A DNA stretch of 46,920 bases from Planifilum fimeticola (GTDB lineage: Bacteria > Bacillota > Bacilli > Thermoactinomycetales > DSM-44946), in assembly GCF_003001905.1 (NCBI RefSeq), contig NZ_PVNE01000030.1:1-46920 (forward strand), written 5' to 3'. Under the pieces are notes generated by a model that saw nothing but the letters and a program-made list of their open reading frames with translations, was not told the origin of the DNA and searched no databases. The position numbers were made by a program, and so were the translations under genes. Shown here one piece after another: positions 24,551 to 32,242 of this stretch. Position 1 is the stretch's first letter. Every line of letters starts with the position of its first letter.

Positions 24551-26365
24551 TCAGCTTTTGAACAAATCCAACAGCCGGCTCCAAAATCCCTTATTCTCCT
24601 CTTCCTTCGGTCCGCTTTTCGGTTTGTCCTCCTCTTTTTTGATGCTCTCGGTTTTCAAAACGAACTGCACGGACTTGACCTTTTTGTTCTTGGATGAAAC
24701 AAAGGAGACGGGATCAAAATCCGAACGATCGTATTCGCTGACCATTTGATCGATTTCGGACTGCATTTGATCCGGCAAATTTCGGGTCGACCGGGCCAAC
24801 TTCGATGTGCCTTGATGCAGTTCATGCATGCCCGTTTGAAACTGCCGAGTTCCATCCTTCATCTCCGCGATGCCGGTATGCAAACGTCCGTAGTTTTGGG
24901 ACAGCCGGGCTACGCCGCGGGTATAATCGACCAGCCCGGAATGGAAGGCGCCATATTGCTCCGAGAGGGATTGCAAGCCCTGCTGCAACTTTTTCATCGA
25001 CTCATCCAGATGGGTTTGATTCAGACTGTTGTCCAATCGATCGGCGATGATTTCGATATAGATACTCATCTCACGCACGGATCGAGCAACCTCTTTAAGG
25101 GTCGGATTTACCGCCTGGAAGCTGCCCTTCACAGCGGTGTAGGCATCCTTGGCGGCACGGGCGGCCGTATAGGTCTGGACCAATTGGTCGACCACCCGGG
25201 GATCGGCCCCGCTGGCTTTTAATTGCCGTATGTCCTCCTCGGAGATATCCTGGGCGGGAATCGCCGCGATCGATCGGTCCAAGGCATGGTAGGCCTTCGT
25301 ATATTGATCCTGCAGAGCAGTCAGGGAATTTTCGGTTTGCTTCAGCCCGCCGGCCATGTCCGCCAGCCGCTTTTGCAGTTCCTTCAATTGGCCCACATCG
25401 ATCTGATCCGCATCTCCTCCGAGGGACCGGCTCAATTTCTTTAAGGCGTCGCGGATCGACTTGGATCCTTCGATCAATTCCGCGGAACCCTGCTCCAGTT
25501 CGCGGATTCCCTGCTTGTATTTTTTCGACCCCCCGTACAGACCTTCAACCCCTTGATGAAGTTCCGCCATCCCCTTGTTCAGTTCGCTAATGCCCGCATC
25601 GATTCCCTGTACCGCATCGGACAGGGACCTCATTCCGTCCATCATCCCATCGGCATCGGGAATGTCGACGGACAGGCCCGGCGGAATGCCCGTGATTTGG
25701 ATGCTCTCCATCTCCAGGTCCCGGACTTCGGCTCTCACGACAAAGCTCGCTTCTTTCCCGGGCATGACGGTGAAAGTCACCTGTTGATTCTTGCCCGCCT
25801 CGGCGATCGTCCCGTCCTTCGCCTCGACATTTTCATAGATTTCCGGGTCCAGCGTGAGGGAAATCTGCAACATATAGTTCTCGAAAAAGGGATTCTCTCC
25901 CGCCTTTTCGTTGGCTCGGGTGTGGATGCGGATCTCCAGCTTTCCATCCTTGCCCAGCAATTGTTCAGGGGGTAAGTTCTTGCCATTCAACCGGTACGAG
26001 ACATCAATATCCCAGGGGAGCGGCCGGTCCTTGAGGGTCCCCTGATAATAAAACAGGTCCTTCGAAGTGACGAACCCGACCCGCTGGCCGTCCACTTCCA
26101 TCTCCGTCAAGTCGGTCAAATTTTCTACACGGGTGTAGGGGCCGTAGTCGATGATCTTCCCGGGCCGGTCGACGGAAAACTTGTTGACGACATAGATCTC
26201 CTTTTGATCGCCGTCGGCCTCCAAGGTGGCATATACGACTTCGCTTTTCCCCGAATAGGAACCTTTTCCGGAGGACTGTGCGCCGTGTGCCATCGTCAGC
26301 GTGACGGGTGTCGACACAAGCAGAAGGAGGGCCAGGAACATCCCCCCCGTCCGTTTGAGACTCAT
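24551..26365 (-). CDS. Secreted YhgE/Pip-like protein with heptad repeats, partner of the MMPL transporter
   Basis: Encodes 604 residues. A signal-like hydrophobic stretch (FLALLLLVSTPVTLTMA) is followed by a beta-rich extracellular part and then a long helical region with repeated xxELxxGxxxL heptads (GISELNKGMAELHQGVEGLYGGSKKYKQGIRELEQG in pieces), as in YhgE/Pip proteins. The C-terminus is charged and lacks the usual multi-pass ABC-2 part, so it is a soluble or anchored extracellular coiled-coil protein. The start ATG at 26365 overlaps the MMPL stop (TGATG) and has GGGGG 7 nt upstream. It may form a periplasm-like extension of the transporter (inference). Confidence 0.85.
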   Translation of the reverse strand: MSLKRTGGMFLALLLLVSTPVTLTMAHGAQSSGKGSYSGKSEVVYATLEADGDQKEIYVVNKFSVDRPGKIIDYGPYTRVENLTDLTEMEVDGQRVGFVTSKDLFYYQGTLKDRPLPWDIDVSYRLNGKNLPPEQLLGKDGKLEIRIHTRANEKAGENPFFENYMLQISLTLDPEIYENVEAKDGTIAEAGKNQQVTFTVMPGKEASFVVRAEVRDLEMESIQITGIPPGLSVDIPDADGMMDGMRSLSDAVQGIDAGISELNKGMAELHQGVEGLYGGSKKYKQGIRELEQGSAELIEGSKSIRDALKKLSRSLGGDADQIDVGQLKELQKRLADMAGGLKQTENSLTALQDQYTKAYHALDRSIAAIPAQDISEEDIRQLKASGADPRVVDQLVQTYTAARAAKDAYTAVKGSFQAVNPTLKEVARSVREMSIYIEIIADRLDNSLNQTHLDESMKKLQQGLQSLSEQYGAFHSGLVDYTRGVARLSQNYGRLHTGIAEMKDGTRQFQTGMHELHQGTSKLARSTRNLPDQMQSEIDQMVSEYDRSDFDPVSFVSSKNKKVKSVQFVLKTESIKKEEDKPKSGPKEEENKGFWSRLLDLFKS

Positions 26366-28359
26366 CAGCATCCCCCTTTTCCCTGATAAAAGTTCGGCCG
26401 CAGCGTGGTCTTTTCAATCACCCGGTCAAAAAGGATCAACATCGCAGGCAGGGCGATGACGACCATTCCAAACGCCAACAGCGCGCCTCTTCCCAGCAAA
26501 AGCCCGATCGACGACACGATGGGGTTGCTGGAAGTGAAAAACAGGATAAAGCCGACGGTCGACAGGATGGAAGCGGGTGTCAGGATGGAAAACAGTTTGT
26601 CATCGAGGGTTTTCTTGATCGCTTCCATGGCCGGCATCTCCTGGCGGAGGTTTCGATAGGTATCCGTAAGCAAGATGCCGTAATCGACGGTGGCGGCCAG
26701 CTGTACCGTGCTGATGATCAAATAACCGACGTAAACCAGTGATGAATCGGTGAAGTAGGGGACGGACAAGTTCAGCCAAACGGCCGATTGGATCGTCAGC
26801 AGCAGGACGACGGGAATCGAGAGCGACCGGAAAGTGAAGAGGAGCACGAGGGCGATCGAACTGATCGTCAACAGATTCACGATAGCGTGATCCCTTTCCA
26901 CCGTCTTTTTGATGTCATACAAGGTGACGCTCTCCCCGAGCAGATGCACCTCATCATAATAAGATTCGGCTGTTCTCCGCACTTCATCGACCAGCGAAAA
27001 GGCTTCTTCCCCCTCGGAATCCGTCTCCGCGTTCAGGATAATGCGCGCGTAGTTGTCGGAGTAAAACGATTTCGCGGCCGATTCCTCCAAATACTCGGAT
27101 GGAATGGCCGGACTGACGGTATTTACATAGGAAGTGACGCTCTTGATGCGGGGAAGTTCCTCCAGGCGTTGGACGAGTTTTTCTTCCTTGCCCGGATCCC
27201 CCTTGGGAACGAGCAAAACCATCGTGCTGTTTTCCCCGAAGGCTTCCCGGATCGCCGCCGCATCCGCGCCAGCCCGGGAGGTTTCCGGCTGCTCGCCCAA
27301 TCCGTAGACGAAGGAGGTTTGGCTCTGGGCCAAAAATGCCGGCACGATCAAAAGCATCAGGGCGATGAAAACGGGAATCCTCAGTTTCAACACCCGCTCT
27401 CCGAATCCCTTCCATTTCGGAACGAGCGGTGGATGCTGGGTCCGATCGATCCACTTGTAAAACATCAGCGTCAGAGCCGGCAGAAAGACGATGACGCTGA
27501 GAAAGCTGAAAGCGATTCCCTTAACAAGATTCAGGCCTAGGTCGGCTCCGATGCCAAATTCCATAAAGGAGAGGGCGATAAAACCGAAAAAGGTTGTGGA
27601 CGCACTGGCTGCGATCGCGGGAAAGGATTCCTTGATGGCTCGCCGCATGGCTTCGCCGGGATCCGATATCTGTTTGCGGTGGTTTGAAAAACTGTGCAGC
27701 AGAAAAATGGCATAGTCCATCGACACAGCCAGTTGCAGGATCGGCGCCACCGACTGGGTCACAAAGGAGATCTCACCTACAAAAACATTGGCTCCCATAT
27801 TAATGAGAACGGAAACGCCGATGGCGATCAAAAAGAACAGGGGTTCGATCCAGGAGGTGGTGGATAAAACCAGAATGATGATGAGGATGGGAATCAACAA
27901 TAGGGCGGCATTGAAAGACTCCTGACCGGCCATCTTTTGGGAAACCGCCGTATCGACGGCCTCACCGGCGACGGCGTTTTCTTCACCGATCAGTTCATAA
28001 ATGCGGTCGACCGTCTCGACTTCATCCCCCTCGCGGATGTGCAACGAAATCAGCGCCGTTTCATTCTTGTAATAGGGCTCCACGAGATCGGGATCCGCCA
28101 TCTCGAGGGGCTCCTTTACATCGATCACATCATCCAGCCAGGTGACTTCGGTGACACCATCGATCGCCTCCAATTTCTCTTTGTATGCCAAAGCTTCGGT
28201 GATGGAGACGTGATGAATCATCACCCGCGCATTGGCGGTCGGCTCATCAAATTCGCGTTCCATGAGGTCGACCGCTTTCATCGATGGTGTATCCTGGGGC
28301 AGATAATCCGCCATATTGTAATTGACCGAGACGGCAAAATGCGCAATTGCACCGATCAA
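26365..28359 (-). CDS. MMPL/RND-family transporter, start region anomalous
   Basis: Encodes at least 664 residues. It has two RND repeats, each with a large extracellular loop (first from VNYNMADYLPQDTP) and a six-helix bundle containing LQLAVSMDYAIFLLHSF and VQLAATVDYGILLTDTYRN, the MMPL/SSD signatures. The coding frame clearly continues upstream of the TTG at 28359 (IVKHKKTIVIASVILAL, the first membrane helix) to 28428, where an in-frame stop precedes it without any ATG/GTG/TTG. An ATG with a good GGGAGG site (28435) is one base out of frame. So the native start probably lies at 28435 with a 1-nt insertion, or an unusual start codon is used. It probably exports lipids or a toxic compound, with the YhgE-like protein. 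Confidence 0.85.
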   Translation of the reverse strand: MIGAIAHFAVSVNYNMADYLPQDTPSMKAVDLMEREFDEPTANARVMIHHVSITEALAYKEKLEAIDGVTEVTWLDDVIDVKEPLEMADPDLVEPYYKNETALISLHIREGDEVETVDRIYELIGEENAVAGEAVDTAVSQKMAGQESFNAALLLIPILIIILVLSTTSWIEPLFFLIAIGVSVLINMGANVFVGEISFVTQSVAPILQLAVSMDYAIFLLHSFSNHRKQISDPGEAMRRAIKESFPAIAASASTTFFGFIALSFMEFGIGADLGLNLVKGIAFSFLSVIVFLPALTLMFYKWIDRTQHPPLVPKWKGFGERVLKLRIPVFIALMLLIVPAFLAQSQTSFVYGLGEQPETSRAGADAAAIREAFGENSTMVLLVPKGDPGKEEKLVQRLEELPRIKSVTSYVNTVSPAIPSEYLEESAAKSFYSDNYARIILNAETDSEGEEAFSLVDEVRRTAESYYDEVHLLGESVTLYDIKKTVERDHAIVNLLTISSIALVLLFTFRSLSIPVVLLLTIQSAVWLNLSVPYFTDSSLVYVGYLIISTVQLAATVDYGILLTDTYRNLRQEMPAMEAIKKTLDDKLFSILTPASILSTVGFILFFTSSNPIVSSIGLLLGRGALLAFGMVVIALPAMLILFDRVIEKTTLRPNFYQGKGGC

Positions 28360-28456
28360 CGCAAGGATGACGCTGGCAATGACAATCGTTTTTTTGTGTT
28401 TTACGATTTTTGCAGCGAAATCTATAAGTCTTCATCCTCCCTTGACCTCATGTTCC

Positions 28457-28498
28457 GGACACCTTAATATTTTAATGGACACCGTGTCGGAAATACAA
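28457..28498 (-). promoter_or_regulatory. Promoter of the MMPL operon with palindromic TetR-like operator
   Basis: On the minus strand TTGTAT (28493-28498) and TAAAAT (28469-28474) are 18 bp apart. The palindrome GACACCGTGTC (28478-28488) sits between them, and GGACACC recurs 20 bp away (28457-28463 and 28477-28483), on the same face of the helix. The divergent TetR gene at 28591 is the probable binder. Confidence 0.6.
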
Positions 28499-28522
28499 CA
28501 TACAGTTTTACAATTCATGTTG
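28496..28522. repeat. Inverted repeat in the divergent MMPL/TetR intergenic region
   Basis: CAACAT (28496-28501) and ATGTTG (28517-28522) form an inverted repeat; a second TGTTG...CAACA repeat follows at 28518-28532. It is another candidate regulator site between the two divergent promoters. Confidence 0.4.
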
Positions 28523-28590
28523 TTTTTCCAACACCTTTCCGTTTTGTGTCGTATTTGACGCAATATTGGTGATATAAAAGGGGGGTCGGA

Positions 28591-29145
28591 ATGCGCGAAA
28601 AGCTGGATCGCCGAAAAAAATACACGCGCAAGGTGTTGAAGGAAAGCCTCATCGCCTTGCTCGCCGATGGCAAGCCCCTCTCGGGCATTACCGTCAAAGC
28701 GATTTGCGAAAGGGCGGATATCAATCGCTCCACGTTCTATATGCATTTTTCGGACCCCTATGACCTGTTGAACCATATCGAATCGGAAATCATCGAGGAT
28801 CTGATCGCGTATTTGAACACCTACCGATTCACCGTCGAAGAAGAGTCCCAAAAGATGACCCAAAAGCTTTTGGAATACATCGCAGAAAACCAATTCCTTT
28901 TTCAAACCCTCCTGGTCAAGAACAAGGATCCCGCCTTTGAAAAGCGGTTGATGGAGATCGCTCGGCGCTTTATGATGAGCGCCGTCCCCCATATGAACAA
29001 GGTCAACTCGAGATATTTGAGCACCTTCGTGGTCAGCGGTGCCATCCATGTAATCAAGGACTGGCTCGCAAACGAAATGGACCTTCCTCCCGAAAAAATG
29101 GCAGCCCTGATCAACCATTTCGCCAACTACCCTCGCCTGCATTGA
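28591..29145 (+). CDS. TetR/AcrR family regulator of the MMPL operon
   Basis: Encodes 184 residues. The N-terminal HTH is GITVKAICERADINRSTFYMHFSDPYDLLNHIE, near residues 30-62. The C-terminal part resembles the TetR_C domains of regulators such as YxaF/DhaS relatives; ligand unknown. It is divergent from the MMPL-YhgE-like operon across about 155 bp that hold a GACACCGTGTC operator, so local repression of the transporter and itself is likely. The start ATG follows GGGGGG by about 6 nt. Confidence 0.88.
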   Translation: MREKLDRRKKYTRKVLKESLIALLADGKPLSGITVKAICERADINRSTFYMHFSDPYDLLNHIESEIIEDLIAYLNTYRFTVEEESQKMTQKLLEYIAENQFLFQTLLVKNKDPAFEKRLMEIARRFMMSAVPHMNKVNSRYLSTFVVSGAIHVIKDWLANEMDLPPEKMAALINHFANYPRLH

Positions 29146-29189
29146 TGCGGGCAAAAGCGGGGCACCCGGCCTCGGAAGGAAACATCAAA

Positions 29190-29232
29190 AAAATTCGGCT
29201 CCGCAGCCGGCGCTGATCGCCGACGCGGAGCC
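29190..29232 (-). terminator. Terminator of the symporter operon
   Basis: GGCTCCGC (29197-29204) pairs with GCGGAGCC (29225-29232), with an inner CGGCG/CGCCG stem. On the minus strand it is followed by GAATTTTTTTG. It is about 110 bp after the symporter stop. Confidence 0.75.
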
Positions 29233-29344
29233 TCACGGAACCCTTTCATGCCGACGCGTCCCAAGACATCATCCGCACCGTCCGGGCGAGACGGTCAATC
29301 AGAACAACGGAAACCGACTCTTCAAACCGACGGCACCGCCCCGG

Positions 29345-30820
29345 TCAAAACGCTCCCTTCTCGCGGATCAGCCTGCGGATGCCGCCGACAAACCGGTCCG
29401 CCTTGTCTTCAGGCGCTTTGGTGAAGAGGCTGACGACGACGAACAGGAGCGCGGAGACGCCAAGTCCCCAGATGCCGGAGGAAAGCCCCAGAGGTTTCGT
29501 CTTCGTCAGCTCCAGGAAGATCACCAGCAATCCTCCGGTCACGACGGCGGAGAGAACCCCGGCCGCCGTTCCCCTTTTCCAGTAAAATGCGCCGATAATC
29601 GCGGGAACCATCACCAATAGCCCGGCAGAGGAAGAGACGGACAGGACGGCGATCAAATCCAATTGCAGCTCGGCAAAACCGTAGGCCAGAAGGGCGATCA
29701 GCGGCATCACCCAACGCCCCACCCGAAGCTGGTTGGCGGCGTCGCCCTCCCTGCCGAGATTTCCATAGACATCCCGGGCCACCAGGGAAGACAAGGTGAG
29801 CAAGATCGAATCGATCGTCGAAATGGCGGCCGCCAGAATGCCGATCATGACGATCAACCCGAGCACCGGGGGAACCAGGGGCGAGCTGAGCAGGGCCGGG
29901 GTCGCCAGATCCGGATTCTCCAGATCCGGGGAATGGACGAGGGCTGAGAAGCCCCACAGAATGGCCACCAAGGTATAGATAAGGCCGTATCCGAGAAAGA
30001 GGAGGAGCATTCGCCGCATTTCCGCCAGGGAAGAAAGCATGAACAGCCGTTGACTCACCTGGGGATTGGAAATGCTGAAAAAGAACCAGGGCAACGTCAG
30101 CCCCAAAAAGGTGGCGAAGCTGAAAAACCCGTTCCCCGGCACCGTCAGCCATTCGGGATAATCGCGCTCCAGGGCGGAAAACAAACCGTCAAAGCCGCCC
30201 AAACCCCGGGCGACGACCCAGACGACACCGACGGAGGTGACGATCATGATCAGCGCCTGAAAGGCATCCGTCCAAGCGACGGAGCGGATTCCCGCGATCA
30301 AGGCGAGAACGATGGCCAGCACCGTCGCGATCAATGCCCCGGTGGTGAAGGAAATGGCCCCGCCGCTCATTCCCGACAAGAGGTAACCCACCCCCGCCAG
30401 CTGAACCGAACTGTAGGGAATGAGAAAGAGGCAGCTGGCAACGGCCGTCACGACGGCCACCGCCCGGCTGTTGTAACGATCCCCCAACATTTCCGATGGG
30501 GTCACATAGCCGTACTTTTTCCCCGCCATCCAGAATCGGGGGCCGAAATAAACCACCAACACCATCCCTGACAAGTACACCAGCTCAAATCCCAGCGCCC
30601 CGACTCCGCCCTGGTAAGTGAGGCCGGCCAATCCTACCAGCATGAAGGCGCTGTATGTCGTCGCCCCGTAACTGAGCGCCGACAGCACCCCTCCCATCGC
30701 CCTTCGCGCCAAAAAATAATCGTTTAATTCGCGCTGCATCCCTTTCCGGGACATCAGGGCGATGACGATCACCGCCGCGACGTAAATTGCCAAACCCGTC
30801 CAGACAAGCGTCGGTTCCAT
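29345..30820 (-). CDS. Sodium:solute symporter (SSS family)
   Basis: Encodes 491 residues with about thirteen membrane helices. SSS landmarks are DYFLARRAMGGVLSALSYGATTYSAFMLVG (helix 1-2 region), VTPSEMLGDRYNSR and the helix-8 ISTIDSILLTLSSLVARDVY sodium-site segment. It imports an organic solute with Na+; the pairing with a small two-helix protein resembles panF/yhdT, so pantothenate or another carboxylate is possible, but this is inferred. The ATG at 30820 follows GGAGGG by 8 nt and lies 2 nt after the stop of the small partner gene. The longer open frame to 30976 is not used. Confidence 0.92.
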   Translation of the reverse strand: MEPTLVWTGLAIYVAAVIVIALMSRKGMQRELNDYFLARRAMGGVLSALSYGATTYSAFMLVGLAGLTYQGGVGALGFELVYLSGMVLVVYFGPRFWMAGKKYGYVTPSEMLGDRYNSRAVAVVTAVASCLFLIPYSSVQLAGVGYLLSGMSGGAISFTTGALIATVLAIVLALIAGIRSVAWTDAFQALIMIVTSVGVVWVVARGLGGFDGLFSALERDYPEWLTVPGNGFFSFATFLGLTLPWFFFSISNPQVSQRLFMLSSLAEMRRMLLLFLGYGLIYTLVAILWGFSALVHSPDLENPDLATPALLSSPLVPPVLGLIVMIGILAAAISTIDSILLTLSSLVARDVYGNLGREGDAANQLRVGRWVMPLIALLAYGFAELQLDLIAVLSVSSSAGLLVMVPAIIGAFYWKRGTAAGVLSAVVTGGLLVIFLELTKTKPLGLSSGIWGLGVSALLFVVVSLFTKAPEDKADRFVGGIRRLIREKGAF

Positions 30821-30822
30821 CT

Positions 30823-31029
30823 TTATTCCCTCCACTCCGCAGTGAGCCAGGCCATGACGAAAATGGAAGCCACGGCAAAAAGTACCCAGAAAAGTCCGCT
30901 TCCATACCAGCTGGGAACCTCCGTCAAGACCGTATAAGGTATCAGATACGCAGAAATCACCAAAATTCCCATGCACGCCAAACCGATTTTCCCTTTTCGA
31001 TCCACACCACTCACCTCGCTTTTTTTCAT
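30823..31029 (-). CDS. Small two-helix membrane protein, partner of the SSS symporter
   Basis: Encodes 68 residues: a short charged N-terminus (MKKSEVSGVDRKGKIG), then two hydrophobic helices (LACMGILVISAYLIPYTVL and SGLFWVLFAVASIFVMAWL) and a TAEWRE end. This is the pattern of the small DUF997/DUF3311-type proteins found in front of SSS symporters. The ATG at 31029 has GAGG 5 nt upstream. The next gene starts 2 nt after its stop, with the ribosome site inside this gene, so the two are coupled. Confidence 0.8.
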   Translation of the reverse strand: MKKSEVSGVDRKGKIGLACMGILVISAYLIPYTVLTEVPSWYGSGLFWVLFAVASIFVMAWLTAEWRE

Positions 31030-31288
31030 TATAGCCTCTACGAAAATGGTCACCAGGTTTTTCTCTTCCAATTCCGTTCGTTTTCGCAAGGAATCGGGTG
31101 GTATTTTGTGGATTGGCAACTTCTCCTTTCGGGGCGTTTTTGCTATATTGTCATTGGCAGAAAGACTTGGACGGCAAGTTTTTTTGCAGAAACCGCAGGG
31201 GAAAAAAGCGCAGCTCTCATCGGTCGCCCGGCGGCTGACCGAGCAACCGATCGGACAAAAACCCGTCTCTCAAACGGAGCGATGCATC

Positions 31289-31870
31289 ATGCCCTTTCCG
31301 AAATGGACTCTGATTTTCATCCCTCTCGTCATCTTGCTGCTCATCCTCCTCCTCTTCTGGAACCGGGTCTCCCGTTACGACCACGCCACCATCCAGCCGC
31401 GCTCCCTCCCCGCCGGACTGGTCCTCGGCGCGGCCCTGTGGGACGGAAGACCCAGCCCCGCCCTGAAGGAACGTCTGGATCTGGCTTATCAGCTTTACCG
31501 GGAAGGTCGGGTTCAATACCTGATCCTGTCGGGGGGAAAGGGGGATGACGGGCCGTCGGAAGCCGAGGGAATGAAGCGGTATTTGGAAGGCAAAGGCGTC
31601 CCTCCCGATCGCCTCCTGCTGGAGGATCAGTCCCGCAACACCGCGGAAAACATCGCCAATTCAAAAGGGATTCTCCTCAAGCGAAACTGGGAGCAAATCC
31701 ACTTGATCACCCACGACTACCACATGTATCGGGCTCTCCGCCTCGCCGAAAAAGCGGGAATCGACGCCACGCCTGCCCCCGTCCATTCCCGGGTGCTGTT
31801 CACCCCGTTCTACAAGGTGCGGGAATGTCTCGCCATCATCAAGATGTGGATCCAGGAAACCCTCGGGTAA
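31289..31870 (+). CDS. YdcF/SanA-like DUF218 membrane protein
   Basis: Encodes 193 residues. One N-terminal membrane helix (LIFIPLVILLLILLLFW) anchors a DUF218 domain: GLVLGAALWDGRPSPALKERL, YLILSGGKGDDGPSEAEGM, LLEDQSRNTAENIANSK and LITHDYHMYRALRLAEKAG. These are the usual DUF218 blocks, whose members act at the envelope (ElyC, SanA, YdcF); the exact activity is unknown. The ATG at 31289 is used because the hydrophobic anchor follows at once and GGAG lies about 9 nt before it; the upstream part of the open frame is antisense to the small membrane-protein gene. Confidence 0.9.
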   Translation: MPFPKWTLIFIPLVILLLILLLFWNRVSRYDHATIQPRSLPAGLVLGAALWDGRPSPALKERLDLAYQLYREGRVQYLILSGGKGDDGPSEAEGMKRYLEGKGVPPDRLLLEDQSRNTAENIANSKGILLKRNWEQIHLITHDYHMYRALRLAEKAGIDATPAPVHSRVLFTPFYKVRECLAIIKMWIQETLG

Positions 31871-32166
31871 GAGCCTCCAAAGGGGGAAACGGATTCCGTT
31901 CAAGGTGCCGGTGGATCTTTTCGAACCATTTCTTCCGCGACAAAAAATGGGGAACCCCCGGTTCGGGTTGGAGATTTTCCACCGGCCCGCGAACGGTTTG
32001 CCCGGCAGACAAAGCGGCTGCCGGAGATTTTCGCGGTCGGCCGCTTCCGGCACGGAGCGGGAATGGAAAAATCCCCCAAATCGCTTTTTTATATGAAACT
32101 ACATCTCCTATTTCTGCGAATATATCTTTTATCCCAAGAAAACCACGGATTATGAGGTTTAGTATA
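31871..32166. other. Intergenic region between ydcF-like and amidase genes
   Basis: About 300 bp. It contains a hairpin CCGGCAG (32002-32008)/CTGCCGG (32018-32024) followed by AGATTTT, a possible plus-strand terminator, then AT-rich DNA leading into the amidase promoter. I see no gene in it. Confidence 0.45.
32002..32030 (+). terminator. Possible terminator after the DUF218 gene
   Basis: A 7-bp perfect GC-rich stem with a 9-nt loop followed by AGATTTT, about 130 bp after the stop codon. The T tract is short. Confidence 0.45.
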
Positions 32167-32195
32167 TTGACAATTCTAATAGAATCTTCTACGAT
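32167..32195 (+). promoter_or_regulatory. SigA-type promoter of the amidase-domain gene
   Basis: Perfect -35 TTGACA (32167-32172), 17-bp spacer, -10 TACGAT (32190-32195). It lies about 50 bp before the coding start. Confidence 0.65.
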
Positions 32196-32242
32196 GGGAT
32201 CGCACTATCATTTTCCAACCGATTGTGGAGGGGAAATATATC

